Source of the DNA: Longimicrobium terrae
GTDB taxonomy: Bacteria; Gemmatimonadota; Gemmatimonadetes; Longimicrobiales; Longimicrobiaceae
NCBI RefSeq assembly: GCF_014202995.1
Contig: NZ_JACHIA010000001.1
Coordinates: forward strand, 558,001 to 622,000
DNA: 64,000 nt
Direction of reading: 5' to 3'
Shown here: piece after piece, positions 23,297 through 32,710 of the stretch
How the letters are laid out: every line of letters starts with the position of its first letter
How positions within the stretch are numbered: position 1 is the stretch's first letter
Translations under genes and position numbers: made by a program
The notes under the pieces: model-generated
Databases searched by the model: none
Told to the model about the DNA's origin: nothing
Seen by the model: only the letters and a program-made list of their open reading frames with translations

Positions 23297-23346
23297 CAAC
23301 GGCCCGATCCCGTCCGCCCTCTCTCATCCAGACACCGACCGGCCGC

Positions 23347-24870
23347 TCACCCCAGCAGTGCCGCGGCGAGCGCGGCGCGCAGCATCACCCGCCCCTGCTG
23401 CACCGCCCCGCCGTAATCCCAGCCTTCGTGATACGCGTCCGTAGGCTGGTGGTAGTGCGTGGACACGAACTCCTCGTACCACCGCTCGCCCCACCCTTCC
23501 GGCCGCCCCTCGTACGCAAGGCCGTGATCCATCGCCACCGCGTCCACGCCGGCGCGCGCGAGCGGAAAGTGGTCCTGCCGAAAGAACATTCCCTGCTCGG
23601 GATGCGCCTCGGGGCGGATCTCCATCCCTTCCTCATCCGCCGCGGCGCGCACCAGGGCGCCCAGCGGGGAACGGTCGATGCCCAGCGGCGCCAAGTCCCG
23701 CGTGCGTCCCTGCAGGTTGGCGCCATCCACGTTCAGCACCCCCTCCGTGGCGGCAAGCGGAAAAAGCGGGTGCCGCGCGTACCACGTGGCGCCCAGCAGC
23801 CCCGACTCCTCCGCCGTCGTGGTGATGAACAGCAGCGGCCGCGGCGCGCGCACCGCCGATTCCGCCACCGACTCGGCGATGGCGAGCAGAAGCGCGACGC
23901 CGCTCGCGTTGTCGTACGCGCCGGGGTAGACGCGCGTCTCGCCGTCCGGCCCGGTGCGCACGCCCAAGTGGTCGTAGTGCGAGGTCAGCAGCACGGGCTC
24001 GCCGGCGCGCGCAGGATCGGAGCCGGGAAGCAGGCCCACGACGTTGGCGGAATGCACCTCCGTCAAGTCGCTCGTCACTTCCGCATGCATCCGCGCACGC
24101 AGCGGCACGGGGCGGAAGCCGCGCCGTTCGCTTGCCGCCATCAGCGCGTCAAGATCCTCCCCTGCGCGCCGGACCAGTTCGCGCGCGGCGGATTCCGAAA
24201 TCCACCCGTGCACCGGGAGCGGAAACTCCGGCTCGCCCGCCGTATCGAACTGCTGGCCGGTGTTGGATGAGCGCACCACGTTCCACCCGTACCCGGCGGA
24301 CGCGTCCGTGTGGATGAGGAGAGCGCCGGCCGCGCCACGCCGGGACGCTTCCTCGAACTTGTACGTCCACCGTCCGTAATACGTCAGCGCGCGGCCGTCG
24401 AAGAAGCCCGGCGTCTCCTCCGTCCCCGGATCGTTCACGCGGATCAGCAGCACCTTCCCCGCCACATCCGCGCCCGCGAAGTCGTCCCATTCCCACTCCG
24501 GCGCGGTGATGCCGAACCCGGCGAACACGATCTCCGCATCCACCGAGACGTGCGCGTCGGGGATGCCGGCCTCCAGCACGTACTCGTCCGGATACGCGGG
24601 CGCCATCTCGCCGTCCGCCACTGCGAACCGCAGCGTGGGCGCGGCGATCATCCCGCGCAGCGCTACGGGCTGCAGGTGCGATCCGCCCAGCGGCTGCAGC
24701 CCCATCCGCTGCATCTGCGCCCGGATGTACTCCATGGCCAGCGTGCCGCCGCGGGTGCCCGGCGCGCGCCCTTCCAGCAGCGGATGCGCGAGAAAGCGGA
24801 GGTGCGCGTCGATCGTTTCCGGACGGATGCGCGCAAGCGCGGCCTCCAGCGCGGCGGAGTCGGACGTCAT
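23347..24870 (-). CDS. M28 family zinc metallopeptidase (507 aa)
   Basis: Aminopeptidase-type M28 domain with all five metal-ligand sites: SHYDHLG, GAYDNASGV, TTAEESGLLG, the Asp in NVDGANLQG and the late STHYHQPTDAY. A PA-like insertion occupies about residues 110-240. No clear signal peptide follows the ATG at 24870, which is unusual for this usually exported family. The gene is last in a seven-gene operon and overlaps the MBL gene stop by 4 nt. Peptide substrate unknown. Confidence 0.88.
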   Translation of the reverse strand: MTSDSAALEAALARIRPETIDAHLRFLAHPLLEGRAPGTRGGTLAMEYIRAQMQRMGLQPLGGSHLQPVALRGMIAAPTLRFAVADGEMAPAYPDEYVLEAGIPDAHVSVDAEIVFAGFGITAPEWEWDDFAGADVAGKVLLIRVNDPGTEETPGFFDGRALTYYGRWTYKFEEASRRGAAGALLIHTDASAGYGWNVVRSSNTGQQFDTAGEPEFPLPVHGWISESAARELVRRAGEDLDALMAASERRGFRPVPLRARMHAEVTSDLTEVHSANVVGLLPGSDPARAGEPVLLTSHYDHLGVRTGPDGETRVYPGAYDNASGVALLLAIAESVAESAVRAPRPLLFITTTAEESGLLGATWYARHPLFPLAATEGVLNVDGANLQGRTRDLAPLGIDRSPLGALVRAAADEEGMEIRPEAHPEQGMFFRQDHFPLARAGVDAVAMDHGLAYEGRPEGWGERWYEEFVSTHYHQPTDAYHEGWDYGGAVQQGRVMLRAALAAALLG

Positions 24871-25673
24871 GGCGATTCGGCCAGTTCCACGCGTCCGGCT
24901 CCCGCGGGGCGGACGCGTCCCAGGTTGGTGAGATGCGCGATGATGGCGCCAAGCGATCCTTCCGCCGCGCGGCGCAGCGCGGGATTCAGCTCCGGGCCGT
25001 AGACGCGGCCGACCAGTTCGCCGGGCGACGCGGGGCCGTCCGCCAGCGCGAACTCCACCTGGACGATGCGCGTCGCACGGTGCGCGCGATACCGCGCGAT
25101 GGCGGCAACCGCGTCGGGGATGGCCGGGCCGTGCGCCGGGTGCAGTACCGACGGCCGCAGCGCCTCTACCCGGTCCAGCGACGCCAGATAGTCCGACAGA
25201 TCGCCTTCCGGCGGCGCGACGAGCGTCGTGTCGGAGCCGCCCAGGAACAGGTCGCCCGCGATCAGCGCGCCCGCGTCCGGCCCGTCCGCCAGCAGATAGC
25301 AGAGGTGATCGGGCGCGTGTCCCGGCGTGTGGACGGCGCGCAGCACGCCCTGATCCGTGTCGACCGTGTCGCCATCCGAGAGTTCCCGCGTCTGCACGCC
25401 GTCCCACGTCCAGCCGCCGGCACCGGCAAAGAAGGCGACCGGCGCGCCCGTGCGCCGCGCCAGCTCCGGCGCGCCCGCGGAGTGGTCCGCGTGCGAGTGC
25501 GTGAGGAGGATGAGCGCCGGGGCGCGGCCGTCCAGCGCCTCCACGATCGCGTCCAGGTGCGCGGGATCGTCCGGGCCGGGGTCGATCACGACGGGCCGCT
25601 CGTGTCCGATGAGGAACGTTCGCGTTCCATCAAACGTCATCGGCGACGGATTGTGGGCGAGAATGATGCGCAT
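24867..25673 (-). CDS. MBL-fold hydrolase, LACTB2-like (268 aa)
   Basis: A metallo-beta-lactamase fold with THSHADHSAG (about residue 58), TPGHAPDHLCY and GDLFLGGSDT, plus a C-terminal winged-helix-like tail. This order matches LACTB2-type hydrolases, some of which are endoribonucleases while others hydrolyse thioesters. It is preceded by the KynB-like gene (6-bp gap) and overlaps the M28 gene by 4 nt. Confidence 0.85.
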   Translation of the reverse strand: MRIILAHNPSPMTFDGTRTFLIGHERPVVIDPGPDDPAHLDAIVEALDGRAPALILLTHSHADHSAGAPELARRTGAPVAFFAGAGGWTWDGVQTRELSDGDTVDTDQGVLRAVHTPGHAPDHLCYLLADGPDAGALIAGDLFLGGSDTTLVAPPEGDLSDYLASLDRVEALRPSVLHPAHGPAIPDAVAAIARYRAHRATRIVQVEFALADGPASPGELVGRVYGPELNPALRRAAEGSLGAIIAHLTNLGRVRPAGAGRVELAESP

Positions 25674-25679
25674 GGCGGA

Positions 25680-26315
25680 TCAGGGCGCGGGAAGCGGGCG
25701 GAGCACGGCGCGGACGGGCGAGGCGTCCGCCTCCATCAATCGCAGCGGGAGCGCGATCAGGTCGTACTCGCCCTCCGCGACGTCATCCAGCAGCAGGTTT
25801 TCGAGGATGGCGATCCCCGCCGCGAGCAGCACGCGGTGCGCGGCGAGATCGGCCGAGTCGTACGGATCGACCGATGGCGCGTCCGTCCCCAGCAGCCGCA
25901 ATCCGCCAGAGGCGAGCAGGCGCGCGGCCTCCGGCGTCGGCGCGGCAAAAGCGGTGGGAAACACGGACGGGGCAGTCCACGCGCCGGTGTGGATCAGCAG
26001 CCGCTCAGGCGCGTGGTCTTCGAGGACCGATCGCGCCCACTCCTCATCCAGCACCGTTCCCGCCGCCACACGCACCACCCGCGCGCGGCCGATGAACGCC
26101 TCCAGCGGCGCCGTGCCGATCCGCGCGCCCTCCTCCAGCACGTGGTACGGCCCGTCCGCGTGCGTTCCCGTGTGGGCGCTGCACCGGATTTCCGCCACGT
26201 TGGCGGCGGAATCCGTACCGATCCGCGCCGTCCACTCCACCGCGCAGGGCGCGTCGCCGGGCCAGACGGGCATGCCGGAGACGACGGGACGGGTGACATC
26301 CATCCACCCGCTCAC
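25680..26315 (-). CDS. Cyclase family protein, KynB/arylformamidase-like (211 aa)
   Basis: Contains the metal-binding motif HTGTHADGPYH (about residues 48-58) of the cyclase/KynB family, an N-terminal DVTRPVVSGMPVWPGD and a C-terminal ENLLLDDVAEGEYDLIALP. KynB hydrolyses N-formylkynurenine in tryptophan breakdown; other members act on different amides or lactones. No other kynurenine gene is present, so the substrate is uncertain. ATG overlaps the upstream FAD gene stop by 4 nt. Confidence 0.85.
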   Translation of the reverse strand: MSGWMDVTRPVVSGMPVWPGDAPCAVEWTARIGTDSAANVAEIRCSAHTGTHADGPYHVLEEGARIGTAPLEAFIGRARVVRVAAGTVLDEEWARSVLEDHAPERLLIHTGAWTAPSVFPTAFAAPTPEAARLLASGGLRLLGTDAPSVDPYDSADLAAHRVLLAAGIAILENLLLDDVAEGEYDLIALPLRLMEADASPVRAVLRPLPAP

Positions 26316-27475
26316 GCCACCAGCCGCGCGATCAGGGCGGGAGAAAAGAGCGAGCGCACCGGCCGCACGTCCCCCGTCGCGCGGATGATGGCGTCGCCCA
26401 GGGCGGGGCGGCGCGCGAACCGGCCGGCGGCCCAGCCCAGCAGCCGCGGGCGGGAAACGAACGCTTCCACCAGGTGCTGCAGCCGCTCCCCGGAGCCGAA
26501 GGCATGGCGGCGGGCCCGTTCATAAGGCGCCAGCGACGTCGCGGTCGCGTCCCCCGCCCGGAGCGCGGCATGGAGGGCGTCCGCCGCCAGTTCCGCCCCG
26601 CGCAGCGCGCGAAAGATCCCCTGCCCCGTGAACGGATCGTAGTAGCCGGCCGCGTCGCCCACGAGCAGCGCGCCATCCGCCACGGCGCGGCGGACGGGCC
26701 AGTCGAACGGGCCCGTCGCCAGCACCTCGTCCAGCCGCTCGGCATTCAGCCCGCAGCGGCGCAGGGCGCGGTCGAAGTACGCGTCGCGGTCTCCACCGAC
26801 CGCGTGCATCTCGTCCCCGGTGACGACGACGGTCACGTTCGCGCGCCCGCCATCCACCTGCGCGATGCCCACACAGCCGGCGGCGAGCGTACGCAACTCC
26901 CCGCGTCCGCCCAGCGGCTCCGCGAGGCGCACGTGCGCGGTGAGCGCGAGCTTGCGCAGGCGCGGCGGCCGGCGGAGCAGCTCCAGCCGGCGGACGACGA
27001 TGGACCGCAGCCCGTCCGCGCCCACGACGACGCGCGACGCGATCTCCGTCCCGTCCTCCAGCACGACGCCGGTGACGCGCGTTCCATCGCGTTGCAGATC
27101 CACGACTTTCGCTCCCGTGCGCACCTCCGCCCCGGCGTCGCGCGCGTGGTCCACCAGCAGCGCGTCCAGCACCTCGCGGCCGAGTCCCAGCCCGTGCACG
27201 CCGGAGGGAAAGCGGCCCAGAAAGGCGCGCCCGTCCGCCGCGGCGATGCGCCAGCCGTCCAGCCGCGCGGGGTCCGCCGCCAGCACGCGGTCCAGCGCGC
27301 CGAGCCGCTGGAGCGCCGCGACGCCCGCCGGGTTCACGCATTCCCCGCACGGTTTCCGCCGCGGAAAGGCCGCGCGGTCCAGCAGCAGGACGGCAAATCC
27401 ATCCGCCGCCAGGCGCGCGGCCGTCGCGCTCCCGGCCGGCCCGCCGCCGACGACGACCGCGTCCCAGGCGCTCAC
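26312..27475 (-). CDS. FAD-dependent oxidoreductase, geranylgeranyl-reductase-like (387 aa)
   Basis: An N-terminal dinucleotide motif VVVGGGPAGSATAARLAADG, then RRKPCGECVNPAGV and a second FAD motif LVGDAAGYYDPFTGQGI (about residue 280). This combination marks the geranylgeranyl-reductase/halogenase-like flavoprotein group, which reduces isoprenoid chains or oxidises phenolic compounds. The GTG at 27475 overlaps the methyltransferase stop (GTGA). FAD enzyme plus methyltransferase pairs often tailor phenolic lipids or quinones, but no partner synthase is here. Confidence 0.85.
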   Translation of the reverse strand: MSAWDAVVVGGGPAGSATAARLAADGFAVLLLDRAAFPRRKPCGECVNPAGVAALQRLGALDRVLAADPARLDGWRIAAADGRAFLGRFPSGVHGLGLGREVLDALLVDHARDAGAEVRTGAKVVDLQRDGTRVTGVVLEDGTEIASRVVVGADGLRSIVVRRLELLRRPPRLRKLALTAHVRLAEPLGGRGELRTLAAGCVGIAQVDGGRANVTVVVTGDEMHAVGGDRDAYFDRALRRCGLNAERLDEVLATGPFDWPVRRAVADGALLVGDAAGYYDPFTGQGIFRALRGAELAADALHAALRAGDATATSLAPYERARRHAFGSGERLQHLVEAFVSRPRLLGWAAGRFARRPALGDAIIRATGDVRPVRSLFSPALIARLVA

Positions 27476-28188
27476 GTCCGTTCTCCGCGCCAGGTGAGCG
27501 CCACGCGAAACGGGGCGTGCGTGTGAACGCGCGCCCCGGCCAGCCCCGCCGCGCGGGCCGCATCCATCAACTCCGCCGGGGTGAACGCCCGACGTACGGA
27601 AAGCGGCCCGTCGTGGCGCGTAACGGGATGCGTGCGCCACACCGTCGCCGCCAGCAGGTTGGCCCCCAGCAGCGCCGGCCGCGAGCGCCGGAGGTCGTTC
27701 ACGATCCCGCCGACGCGCCCCACGCGCCCCATCTCCCGCAGCACCGCCGCGACGTCCGCAGGATCATCGAAATGGTGCAGCGCGGTGGAGCAGATCACGA
27801 CATCGAACGCACCATCTTTGTACGGGAGCGCCAGCGCGTCCGCCGCCTCCGCCCGCACGTCCGGTATGCCCGCGACGCGCTCCCGGGCGACGGCCAGCGT
27901 GGTGGGATGCAGGTCGGTGGCGACGATCTCCACCCGCGTTCCGCGCGCGCGTGCCCACCGCGCGATGGCGAGCGGGATGTCCGCGGAGCCGGTCGCCACA
28001 TCCAGAATGCGCCACCGGCGAGGCGGCTCCGCATCCACCAGCGCGCGCAGGTGATGGAGAACGACGCGCGTGCCGCCCAGCCAGCGGTTCACCCCGCGCA
28101 GATCCGCCAGGCTGCGGGCCAGCTCGGCCGCGTCCTGGCCGGGTTCGTCCATCCGCTCGGCGCCGGCGGAGCGCGGAAGCGAGGTCAC
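27472..28188 (-). CDS. SAM-dependent methyltransferase, UbiE-like (238 aa)
   Basis: Class I motif I ILDVATGSADIPLA (about residue 63), ATDLHPTTLAVAR, FDVVICSTALHHFDDP and a C-terminal DGPLSVRRAFTPAEL. The sequence resembles methyltransferases paired with flavoproteins in lipid or quinone tailoring loci. The GTG at 28188 overlaps the CDF gene stop by 4 nt and is preferred to a later ATG. Substrate not deducible. Confidence 0.82.
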   Translation of the reverse strand: MTSLPRSAGAERMDEPGQDAAELARSLADLRGVNRWLGGTRVVLHHLRALVDAEPPRRWRILDVATGSADIPLAIARWARARGTRVEIVATDLHPTTLAVARERVAGIPDVRAEAADALALPYKDGAFDVVICSTALHHFDDPADVAAVLREMGRVGRVGGIVNDLRRSRPALLGANLLAATVWRTHPVTRHDGPLSVRRAFTPAELMDAARAAGLAGARVHTHAPFRVALTWRGERT

Positions 28189-29102
28189 GGCTGCTCTCCG
28201 GCCACCTTGTCGGGGGCGGCGGAGCGCGGCTCCACGTGCACCACCACGTGCCGCGCGCCCAGCCGCTCGCGTACCGCCTGCTCCACCGCGTCCGACACCT
28301 CGTGCGCGTCCTCCAGCCCCATTTCCGTGGGGACGACGATGGTCAGCTCCGCGAAGCGGGCGCCCTGCCGGCCGCGCGAGCGCACGTCGTAGGCGCTTTC
28401 CACGCCCGTGGTCCCCTGGGCGATGCGCAGGATCTCCGACGGCTCCACCGCGCGCTCGTCCACCAGCACGGGGACGGCGGCGCGCAGGATCTCCCACCCG
28501 GTGCGCAGGATGAGCACGGCCACCACCAGCGCCGTCCACGCGTCCGCGCCGCGCCAGCCGAAGCGCACCAGAATGAGGCCCACCAGGACGGCCAAGGTCA
28601 CGAAGACGTCCGCGCGCAGGTGCGCCGCGTCCGCCAGCAGCAGCTCGCTCCCCAGCTCGCGCCCCTTTCGCCGCTCGTACTCCGAGGCGATGACGCCCAC
28701 GACGAGCGACGCGACCATCACCGCCGCGCCCAGCCAGGTATCCACCTGCTCCTCGCCGCCGTGCCGCAGCCGTTCAATGGCCGTCCGCACCAGTTCGAAC
28801 ACGCTGATGGACAGAAAGGCGACCATCGCCAGCGCGCCCAGCGCCTCGAACTTCTCGTGTCCGTAGGGATGAAGTTCGTCCGGCTCCTGCGCGGCCACGC
28901 GCGCCAGGACGATGGCGACCAGCGTCGTCATCACGTCCAGCCCGGAATCGAAGGCGCCGCCCAGCACGGCCAGCGAGCCGGACATCAAGCCCGCCGCCGT
29001 CTTGCCGGCGACCAGGATCAGGCTTACGCCCAGCACCACGTTGAGCACGCGGCGCACTTCGCGCGCACGCTCCGGCCCGGGCGCCATCGCCGCCGTGCTC
29101 AC
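28185..29102 (-). CDS. Cation diffusion facilitator family transporter (305 aa)
   Basis: Six predicted transmembrane helices. The metal site is FDSGLD (Asp52, Asp56) in helix 2 and DAAHLRADV in helix 5, with HPYGHEKFEALGA in the loop between helices 2 and 3. A C-terminal cytoplasmic dimerisation domain of about 90 residues follows. Family members export Zn, Fe, Mn or Co by proton antiport. GTG at 29102 overlaps the amidohydrolase stop by 4 nt. The operon includes several metallo-hydrolases, which may explain a metal transporter here. Confidence 0.9.
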   Translation of the reverse strand: MSTAAMAPGPERAREVRRVLNVVLGVSLILVAGKTAAGLMSGSLAVLGGAFDSGLDVMTTLVAIVLARVAAQEPDELHPYGHEKFEALGALAMVAFLSISVFELVRTAIERLRHGGEEQVDTWLGAAVMVASLVVGVIASEYERRKGRELGSELLLADAAHLRADVFVTLAVLVGLILVRFGWRGADAWTALVVAVLILRTGWEILRAAVPVLVDERAVEPSEILRIAQGTTGVESAYDVRSRGRQGARFAELTIVVPTEMGLEDAHEVSDAVEQAVRERLGARHVVVHVEPRSAAPDKVAGEQP

Positions 29103-30460
29103 GTCATCGCCTCCCGCAGCCGCGCGGCCGCGTCCGTCATGGCCGCGTCCAGCGGCTCCGGATCCATGGTCATCAGCCGCCCGTCGCGGTAGAGAACCTG
29201 CCCCCCCACGGCGGTGAGGATGACGTCGGTGCCGCGCGCGGCGTGAAAGACGGCGGCGAGCGGATCGTGCACCGGCCGGGCGTGCGGCGCGGCGAGAGAA
29301 ACGGCGCACAGGTCCGCGGCCTTGCCCGGCTCCAGCGTACCGATGGTATCCGCCATCCCCAGCGCCTCCGCGCCATCGATTGTGCAAAGCCGCAGCAGGT
29401 CCGCCGGCGGCATGATGTCGCTGCGGCCCAGCCGTCCGCGATGAAGGATGGAGGCGATGCGCGCCTCTTCCATCAGGTCCAGCCGGTTGTTGCTGCCGAC
29501 GGAATCCGTCCCCAGCCCCACGCGCACCTGTGCCGCGCGCATCTCCGTGTACGGCGCCACACCGTGCCCCAGCCGCGCGTTGGCGACGGGACAGTGCGCC
29601 ACCGCGGAGCCGCTGTCCGCCACGCGCCGGATGTCGTCACCATCCAGCAGCACGCAGTGGATGAGCAGCGGGCGGGCGCGCAGCACCCCCAGGCGGTCCA
29701 GCATCTCCACCGTGCTCCGTCCCCGCGGCGGCGTGGCGATTCCCCGCGCGCGCAGCCCCGGCGCAAAATCCCCCTCACCGGACTGCACGAGGAGGTGTTC
29801 GATGTGGGACTCCGCCGCGTGGACGGCCATCGGCAGCCCCTCCGCCACGGCGTACTCGCCCGCGGCGCGAAAGAGATCGTCCGACACGGTGTAGGGTGCG
29901 TGCGGCGAGATGCCGATGCGCACGCGATCGCATTCGAAGGCCCGCAGGCAGTCGATGGCCTCGCGCAGCCCGTCCATCGATTCCGCGCACTGCGACGGGT
30001 CCGGCCCGAACACCTCCTGAAAGACCACGCCGCGCAGCCCCGTCTCGCACAGCGCCGCCGCCGACGCGCCGGACGACTCCGTCGCGGCCAGCGTGGTGAT
30101 GCCGGAGCGCAGCGCCTCCACCATGGTCCACCGCGCCGCGGCGTGAAAGTCCGCGTCCGTAAGCGCCGCCCGCTTGGCGCCGACCAGCCGCAGGATCCAG
30201 TCGCGGAAATTCAGATCCTCAAGCGCGCCGCGGAACATGGCGAGCTCGGGATGGGCGTGCACGTTGACGAGGCCGGGCATGAGCGCCGCCATCCCCAGGT
30301 CGTCCACCACGGCGCCCTCGGGCGGCTCGATGGCCGTCGCGGGGCCGACCGCCGCGATCAGGCCGTCCGTCCCCACGAGGACGGCGCCGTCGCGGATGGG
30401 ATCGCCGCAGGCGGGAAGCACCCATGCGGCGCGGTACAGGGTCAGCGGAAGCTCGGGCAT
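29099..30460 (-). CDS. Amidohydrolase, MTA/SAH or aminodeoxyfutalosine deaminase-like (453 aa)
   Basis: A TIM-barrel metal-dependent deaminase. GLVNVHAHPELA (about residue 63) replaces the usual NxHxH, followed by SPHAPYT, AVHAAES, PLLIHCVLLDGDD and LGTDSVGSNNRLD, with flanking small beta domains. The set fits the cytosine-deaminase-like branch including methylthioadenosine/SAH deaminase and aminodeoxyfutalosine deaminase of menaquinone synthesis; the GRSTVEMLDRLGVL stretch favours the latter slightly. It is the first gene of the operon. No other menaquinone genes are present to decide. Confidence 0.8.
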   Translation of the reverse strand: MPELPLTLYRAAWVLPACGDPIRDGAVLVGTDGLIAAVGPATAIEPPEGAVVDDLGMAALMPGLVNVHAHPELAMFRGALEDLNFRDWILRLVGAKRAALTDADFHAAARWTMVEALRSGITTLAATESSGASAAALCETGLRGVVFQEVFGPDPSQCAESMDGLREAIDCLRAFECDRVRIGISPHAPYTVSDDLFRAAGEYAVAEGLPMAVHAAESHIEHLLVQSGEGDFAPGLRARGIATPPRGRSTVEMLDRLGVLRARPLLIHCVLLDGDDIRRVADSGSAVAHCPVANARLGHGVAPYTEMRAAQVRVGLGTDSVGSNNRLDLMEEARIASILHRGRLGRSDIMPPADLLRLCTIDGAEALGMADTIGTLEPGKAADLCAVSLAAPHARPVHDPLAAVFHAARGTDVILTAVGGQVLYRDGRLMTMDPEPLDAAMTDAAARLREAMT

Positions 30461-30630
30461 TCTGGGCGGTGCGTCGGTGGATCAGGCGCGAAAGCGCGCC
30501 GCGGCGTTGCAAGGAGCAGGCGCGCGCGGCGGAACGGGAAAATAGCCCCCGCGCCGCGCCCGCGCGACGGCGCCGAATCCGACACAGGTGGGCTGAAAGA
30601 CGATCGTCACGGAGAGCAAAAGACAAATAT

Positions 30631-30732
30631 CACGCAGAGCAGCAGAGGAGCAGAGAACGGCAAACAGAAAAAGGGAAACGGAGGTGAATCCGTTTCCCCT
30701 GTCCTTTCTCTGCTGCTCTGCTGCTCTGCGTG
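30631..30732. repeat. Long inverted repeat with nested hairpin, copy 1
   Basis: Outer arms of 26 bp (30631-30656 and 30707-30732, one mismatch) have the sequence CACGCAGAGCAGCAGAGGAG onward. An inner palindrome GGGAAACGGA/TCCGTTTCCC lies at 30673-30698. The outer arms also occur at 44450-44509, without the inner hairpin. It lies between minus-strand genes. Confidence 0.85.
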
Positions 30733-30747
30733 AGGCTCTTCCGTTCC

Positions 30748-32523
30748 TCAGTCCGGAAAGCTGAACAGCGACGCGGAAAGCGCCCGGCGCGAACTGCGGC
30801 GAAGCTGCGCGTCTTCGTTCGCCGTTCTGCCGACGGCCTGGCCCACGCCGAAGATGACCTGCACGCCGCGCCGGTCCGTAGCCCCGCTGACGGGATAGGC
30901 GAAGTCCAGCCGGTACGTGCGCCGCGACCCCGGAGGGAAGGCGAAGCGCAGCCCCGCGCCCGCCGTCACCACGACGGGCGAGGTGCGGCTGAACGGGTCG
31001 CCGCCCTCCCACACGCGGCCCACGTCCACGAACGCCGCCGATCCGATGTCGAACAGCCGCGGATACGGCCATCCCAGGTACATGCGGTGCTCCAGCGTGC
31101 CCACCGCGCGCCGCTCGCCGGGATAGGCGTGCGCCGGCAGCCCGCGCACGCCCGTGCGGTTGCCCAGCGTCAACTGAAACGGAACGCGCGTGCGCCACCC
31201 GCCCACCACGGTGGCCGCCGCCACCCAGGTGTGCCGCGACTCCTCGGACCGGCGGTAGTAGGCCCAAGCATCGAACTGGCCGAACAGGTTGCGCCACTCT
31301 TCCCCCGACTCCGCGCCGTACAGCCGCCGCGCCTCCGCCGTCGCGCGCACCCCGGCCAGCATCTGCGGCGTGAGGTACGCGGAGGTGGCCAGCCCCGCGG
31401 TCACGGACAGGTCGTCATCCGTGGAAAACGATGGAAGGCTGCGCCCCACGCCGGCCTCGATCTCCACGCCCAGCCGCACGTCCTCCGACCCGTGCACCGC
31501 GTCCAGCGAGCGGCGCCGCACGAAGCGCACGTTGCGCTGCCCGGCCAGGAGCACGACGCGCACGCTGGACACCGTGTCCAGCCCCGTCACCGAGCCGGAA
31601 CCGTCTCCCGGCAGGGGCATGGGATTGGACCCGTCGCCGTCCGCGGACAGGGTTCCGTCCGGGTACTCCGTCCAGTCGCCCGCCAGCGCCACGCCGAACA
31701 GCGTCAGGCTTCCGCGCGGGCCTACGCGATAAACGGCGCCCACGTCGAACGCGCGCCGCCGCTCCTCGAAGTACGTCCGCCGCAGCCCGCCGCCCTCCTG
31801 CGGGACGAAGAAGAGAAAGTTGCGCTCGCCTCCCTCCACCTGCTCGCGAAACGCCCAGCGCCCGGTCTCCCCGCGGAACGGGTAGGCCAGCCGCTGCGAG
31901 TACGAGTGCCCCACGGGGGTGCGGGCCAGCGCGATTTCCGCGTCCCACGGTGTCCACAGCAGCTGCCGCGTTCCCGCCACGCCGCCGTACACGCGCTCGC
32001 CCTGCGACTCCTTGGCGAAGGCGGAGATGTAGTTTCCGCTCCCCCACAGGTTGTCTTCGCGAAACTCCACCCCGGTAAGGCCCACGCCCTCGTCGCCGTT
32101 CACCTGCGGCTCCAGGCGGGTGCTCCACTCGTCGCGCGTCTTTACGACCACGTGCCAGCTGCCGTCCGGCTGCCGCACCCCGAACACGTCGGCCTCGGCG
32201 ATGAACGACATGCTGCGCAGCGTGCGCTCCGAGTCCGCCAGCCGGGCGGGATCGTAGCACTGCCCCTCGCGCACCAGCAGTTCCGCGCGGATCACCCCCT
32301 CGTTGGTGCGGGGATGCAGCCGGTTGGCCGTGCGGTACGCCCAGTTGAAGCGGGGGTCCAGGTCCGGACTCCCCACCTCGAACACGTCGGAGGGGTCGAT
32401 GAAGATTTCGGAAATCGCGCCGTCCGGGCACGCGTCCGCCTGCGCCGCGCCCGCCCGGGGGGCGAGCACGGCCAGCGCGGCGGCCGCAAGCCGGAGTGCG
32501 AAGGCGGTGCGAAAGCGGAGCAC
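30748..32523 (-). CDS. Outer-membrane BamA/TamA-like surface antigen barrel protein (591 aa)
   Basis: A signal peptide (about residues 1-27, ending AGAAQA) precedes an N-terminal POTRA-like segment (residues 30-150) and a long beta-barrel. It includes the D15-type C-terminal blocks GVRGLPAHAYPGERRAVG, HRMYLG and YRLDFAYPVSG, and ends in a Phe-containing strand. Members insert or export outer-membrane proteins, or act as receptors; this one is shorter than true BamA. GTG start at 32523. It follows a TPR protein gene on the same strand after a terminator-like hairpin, so it may be a separate transcript. Confidence 0.8.
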   Translation of the reverse strand: MLRFRTAFALRLAAAALAVLAPRAGAAQADACPDGAISEIFIDPSDVFEVGSPDLDPRFNWAYRTANRLHPRTNEGVIRAELLVREGQCYDPARLADSERTLRSMSFIAEADVFGVRQPDGSWHVVVKTRDEWSTRLEPQVNGDEGVGLTGVEFREDNLWGSGNYISAFAKESQGERVYGGVAGTRQLLWTPWDAEIALARTPVGHSYSQRLAYPFRGETGRWAFREQVEGGERNFLFFVPQEGGGLRRTYFEERRRAFDVGAVYRVGPRGSLTLFGVALAGDWTEYPDGTLSADGDGSNPMPLPGDGSGSVTGLDTVSSVRVVLLAGQRNVRFVRRRSLDAVHGSEDVRLGVEIEAGVGRSLPSFSTDDDLSVTAGLATSAYLTPQMLAGVRATAEARRLYGAESGEEWRNLFGQFDAWAYYRRSEESRHTWVAAATVVGGWRTRVPFQLTLGNRTGVRGLPAHAYPGERRAVGTLEHRMYLGWPYPRLFDIGSAAFVDVGRVWEGGDPFSRTSPVVVTAGAGLRFAFPPGSRRTYRLDFAYPVSGATDRRGVQVIFGVGQAVGRTANEDAQLRRSSRRALSASLFSFPD

Positions 32524-32646
32524 GGGCCGTGATCGTGGGAGAAGCGGCGGCCCCGTACGGGGACAGCCGCGCCGAATTCCGTTCAGATGGCGAAAGATAC
32601 GCAAACGGGTGGGGCAATGATCGGGCCGGAGCGGCGAATGCGAACG

Positions 32647-32680
32647 ACGGCGGGGCTCCCGTCCCGGGAGCCCCGCCGTG
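32647..32680 (-). terminator. Hairpin terminator
   Basis: A 13-bp or longer stem GGCGGGGCTCCCG with its complement, located between the TPR gene and the barrel gene. Confidence 0.65.
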
Positions 32681-32710
32681 TGTGTCGCAGTGACGCGCGA
32701 GCGTGCGCTT

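Noticed and set aside
25680-26315. Kynurenine pathway locus
   Set aside because: Only the cyclase-family member is present, with no tryptophan dioxygenase or kynureninase. The family is broad, so the specific pathway is not supported.
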